Made by a program: the position numbers and the translations under genes. Below, one piece after another: positions 39,383 through 41,581 of a stretch of 41,581 nt of DNA. Position 1 is the stretch's first letter. Each line of letters begins with the position of its first letter. The notes below the pieces were generated by a model. The model did not search any database. It was not told the origin of the DNA and was given only the letters and a program-made list of their open reading frames with translations. Source of the stretch: Oscillatoriales cyanobacterium USR001 (lineage in GTDB: Bacteria > Cyanobacteriota > Cyanobacteriia > Cyanobacteriales > Microcoleaceae); NCBI GenBank assembly GCA_001698425.1, contig MBRE01000010.1, positions 1 through 41,581 of the forward strand. The letters are read 5' to 3'.

Positions 39383-41236
39383 ATGATCGAACCTCAACCA
39401 CTGATTAATGCTGTACCAATCAATGAGGTTTCGGCCTTAGCCGAAGCAGGTACAGCGCGATCTTTTTCTGAATTCGATTTTGCAAATATCAGCCAAACTA
39501 TCCTGAAGCTGACAGAAAGTTCACTATTTGAACCTACTTTAAATAATTCCCGAAAATTAGGCGATCGAGACTTTTTAATACTTCCTCACCTTAATTTAAT
39601 TCCTGAAGTTTCTCCTGTGGTATTTGATGCTTGGGAAAAGTTGGTAAAAATCATCATAGAGTTATTTTCTCCTACCAGTGGATGGCCCAATGAATTACCA
39701 CAAACCCCAGAGAATATTATTCCCTACGTTAATGAAGAAGCCTGTGAATTTATCGATGCTATCCAAGTGGAAATAAACCAACGTAATTTACTTTTAAAAA
39801 CTCAGGAAAACTTCAGAAATAAAAACGATCGCTACATTTTGATTCAGGATTTAATTCCTAGACTACTTTGGTATATTGCTAGAAGTTCTGATGAGATCCT
39901 TCGCTTGCTTACTGGTGTAGAAGCAAAGGTTTTGCTTTCATCAGGGATAGGTCATCAGGGTATGCTGCGGCTAACAGCAATTTTAACATTGGATATTCCT
40001 ACACCTTGGTCTATCGATCTGGCAACTAATCAATCACCAAGATCCTGTCTCAATTTAGATGATATTATTCAATGCGATAATATCTATTTATGTCGTTATT
40101 CTATGACTAAACAAAATTTGATTGAACACACAAAAAAAATAATTAAAGATGGAAGTCCAGAAATTATGTTCTTCATCGAACGCGCTAAAGCTGAATTGCT
40201 TGAGCCCGATCAAGATTGGCATTTTGGCAATCTTGAACTTAGCTTTGATTTTGATTTTATTACCGATTTTAATTGTTCAGCAGATCATCAAGATTTACAG
40301 GAAAAAAATGTTACTTTTATTGACGATTTTGAGGTTTTAAATTCCACCTCTGACTTAGCACCAAAGTTTAATAACTTTTTTAGCGAAAATTTATCTATAT
40401 TTGAGTATCATCTTAAGCTGATTAGAGCCGAAGATATAGAACGCTATTATCTAGCTATCATGCAGCAAAGTTTAGCTAAATTAATATTTCAATTTCCGAT
40501 AGTCCAAACACCAAGTATTCAAAATATAGAATTTGCGGGAATAGAGTTATCAATTTTAGGCTTAGATACCGAAGAATTATTAAATGAAAATTTAGAGTTT
40601 TTAGATTCCGATAATGAGGCTAATGATTTGGTCAATCAACATGATAGCTTAAACGTTGAAAATCTAATTTTTACTGTAGTTAATGCAGCTTGTGAAGTAG
40701 GGATTCGCTGGCAACATTCTGCTAATTTATCTATGCCAAATTTGCGATCACCAGAAATTTTGATCCCTGATTTAACTTTTAACCTATTGTGGAACATTAT
40801 CCGCAGTTCTTATGAGGTGATGCAGCTAGTTGGCGGTGTGGCTGCTAAGGTGCTTCAACCAGGAGGGATTTGGCAAAATGGGACGCTTTGTTTGGTACTG
40901 ATTCTCGAAATTGATCTTACGAATAGCAGACTTGCTATAGATGTGGCTACTGGTCAATCCCGTAATTCTACTAAATTTCTAGCATCCAAGGCGATTGCCA
41001 TATCCCAAGAGAGCAACTTATGCCAAGAAGCAGTTGAGCTTGGTAGTTTGTTAACACAGATTGTCCACAACTTGCGAGAAAGTTTACCAGAAATCGATTT
41101 TTGGATGGATGGAATGGGAGTTGAATTGCGATCGAGTAAAGCAAACTCAGAAAATTCACCTCAAAATCGCCAATCTGGAACAATCAAACTCAACATTGGA
41201 TTTGAATTGTTTGGGGAAAAATCAAATCATACATAG
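39383..41236 (+). CDS. Unrecognised protein with an internally duplicated domain
   Basis: I do not recognise this 617-residue protein. It is acidic, without signal peptide or membrane segment. It contains two related halves: residues about 110-295 (ENIIPYVNEEACEF to LELSFDFDF) and about 426-615 (ENLIFTVVNAACEV to IKLNIGFELFG). Both have 'LLW-I-RSS-E---L--GV-AKVL--GGI--G-L-L--IL--D' followed by 'IDLATNQS' or 'IDVATGQS', then a 'PEI-F' and a long terminal strand. The unit is about 185 residues and is duplicated with about 30% identity by eye. The middle (about 300-420) is different and helical. Starting 5 bases after the Ser/Thr kinase, it is a likely substrate, regulator or effector of that kinase. 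Confidence 0.75.
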   Translation: MIEPQPLINAVPINEVSALAEAGTARSFSEFDFANISQTILKLTESSLFEPTLNNSRKLGDRDFLILPHLNLIPEVSPVVFDAWEKLVKIIIELFSPTSGWPNELPQTPENIIPYVNEEACEFIDAIQVEINQRNLLLKTQENFRNKNDRYILIQDLIPRLLWYIARSSDEILRLLTGVEAKVLLSSGIGHQGMLRLTAILTLDIPTPWSIDLATNQSPRSCLNLDDIIQCDNIYLCRYSMTKQNLIEHTKKIIKDGSPEIMFFIERAKAELLEPDQDWHFGNLELSFDFDFITDFNCSADHQDLQEKNVTFIDDFEVLNSTSDLAPKFNNFFSENLSIFEYHLKLIRAEDIERYYLAIMQQSLAKLIFQFPIVQTPSIQNIEFAGIELSILGLDTEELLNENLEFLDSDNEANDLVNQHDSLNVENLIFTVVNAACEVGIRWQHSANLSMPNLRSPEILIPDLTFNLLWNIIRSSYEVMQLVGGVAAKVLQPGGIWQNGTLCLVLILEIDLTNSRLAIDVATGQSRNSTKFLASKAIAISQESNLCQEAVELGSLLTQIVHNLRESLPEIDFWMDGMGVELRSSKANSENSPQNRQSGTIKLNIGFELFGEKSNHT

Positions 41237-41581
41237 ATATTAATATTTATTTTATCAAAACCTTAAGAAGAGTCTGGTAAAAAAGCCCTAAAACAAAAAG
41301 AAGAGATAGCTTAGCGGCCAATGCAGAGCTAACCCAGCAGCTAGAACCATTGCCCAGCAAAGGTCAAAAAAAAGTCAAAAAAACTTTGAAAAAACCCTTG
41401 ACAAACCTTAGCAGTCAGGATAGATTAATAAAGCGCCTGAAGGAGAGGACACGAACCGACAGCGCCCCGAACCTAGAAAAATCTATAGTTTGAAAGCACC
41501 AAACAAAATATCACCTCGTTGCAATAATTATAGGGTGAAAGAGTGAAAACTCCACACCCAAAAAAACAACGAAAATCTCTG
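41237..41581. other. Right-edge non-coding region, candidate stable-RNA leader
   Basis: No gene is seen in these 345 bases. After the unknown gene the sequence is A/T-rich and contains a strong promoter (41398-41426), then a GC-rich tract (AAAGCGCC) at the predicted start and a CTAGA/TCTATAG hairpin near 41473-41490. The 'GAACCTAGAAAAATC' stretch looks like the leader sequence before cyanobacterial 16S rRNA genes, but no rRNA is reached inside the window. Confidence 0.5.
41398..41426 (+). promoter_or_regulatory. Strong sigma-70 promoter with GC-rich discriminator
   Basis: TTGACA at 41398-41403 and TAGATT at 41421-41426 have the ideal 17-base spacing. The start would fall at about 41433, near AAAGCGCC. 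A GC-rich discriminator is characteristic of promoters under stringent control, such as those of rRNA operons. Confidence 0.65.

Noticed and set aside
1..41581. Search for tRNA genes and full insertion sequences
   Set aside because: No tRNA cloverleaf with a matching anticodon arm and no intact transposase with terminal repeats was recognised by eye.

Overview
The window comes from a cyanobacterium, most likely a filamentous one of the Oscillatoria/Microcoleus type. The evidence is the dense HIP1 octamer GCGATCGC and its variants, typically cyanobacterial families (HisZ, cyanobacterial two-partner-secretion proteins, Ycf29-like regulator, phycobiliprotein-like protein, many Uma2/DUF820 proteins) and abundant heptanucleotide tandem repeats between genes. 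No replication origin, complete insertion sequence, tRNA or rRNA gene was recognised. Exact genus is an inference.

Layout. 1-6 kb: tail of a STAND/NB-ARC-like protein, then a leftward run of moeZ (ThiF/rhodanese sulfur carrier activation), a small 7Fe/8Fe ferredoxin, hisZ, a J-domain/TPR protein and an inositol monophosphatase. 6-9 kb: a secreted filamentous-haemagglutinin-like adhesin. 9-14.8 kb: a Uma2 gene, a Tat-type beta carbonic anhydrase directly downstream of an FHA-GAF adenylate cyclase of the class IIIb (bicarbonate-responsive) type, rbgA, a decayed Rpn-type nuclease and a universal stress protein. 15-21 kb: pgk, a solitary PD-(D/E)XK restriction-like protein, a truncated and two intact Uma2 genes, a secreted pentapeptide-repeat protein and a CRISPR array of eight full repeats plus one broken repeat, with a leader but no cas genes. 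20.7-27.4 kb: a Ycf29-like response regulator, pgi, a very large GH2-like exported protein and a small HNH protein. 27.5-34.3 kb: a dynamin-like GTPase, cbiET and cobK (cobalamin corrin ring), an antitoxin/PIN toxin pair and a broken AIPR abortive-infection gene. 34.4-41.2 kb: tsaC, a histidine kinase with a worn ATPase domain, a leftward trio (unknown protein, 2Fe-2S ferredoxin, phycobiliprotein-like protein lacking cysteine), then a rightward Ser/Thr kinase followed after 5 bases by an unrecognised protein built around a duplicated domain. The right edge has a strong sigma-70-type promoter with a GC-rich discriminator and no gene after it, possibly the leader of a stable-RNA operon.

How it fits together. 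Core metabolism (Mo/thio cofactor, histidine, glycolysis/gluconeogenesis, cobalamin, tRNA t6A) is interspersed with defence or mobile-associated genes concentrated at 13.5-20.6 kb and 32.4-34.3 kb. The most interesting leads for new biology are the kinase plus duplicated-domain partner (37542-41236), the carbonic anhydrase/class IIIb cyclase pair (9832-12369), the operator-like palindrome at the predicted CRISPR leader promoter, and the ferredoxin/phycobiliprotein-like trio. Intergenic DNA is filled with several families of 7-9 base tandem repeats and palindromic elements, some of which abut or form gene ends.
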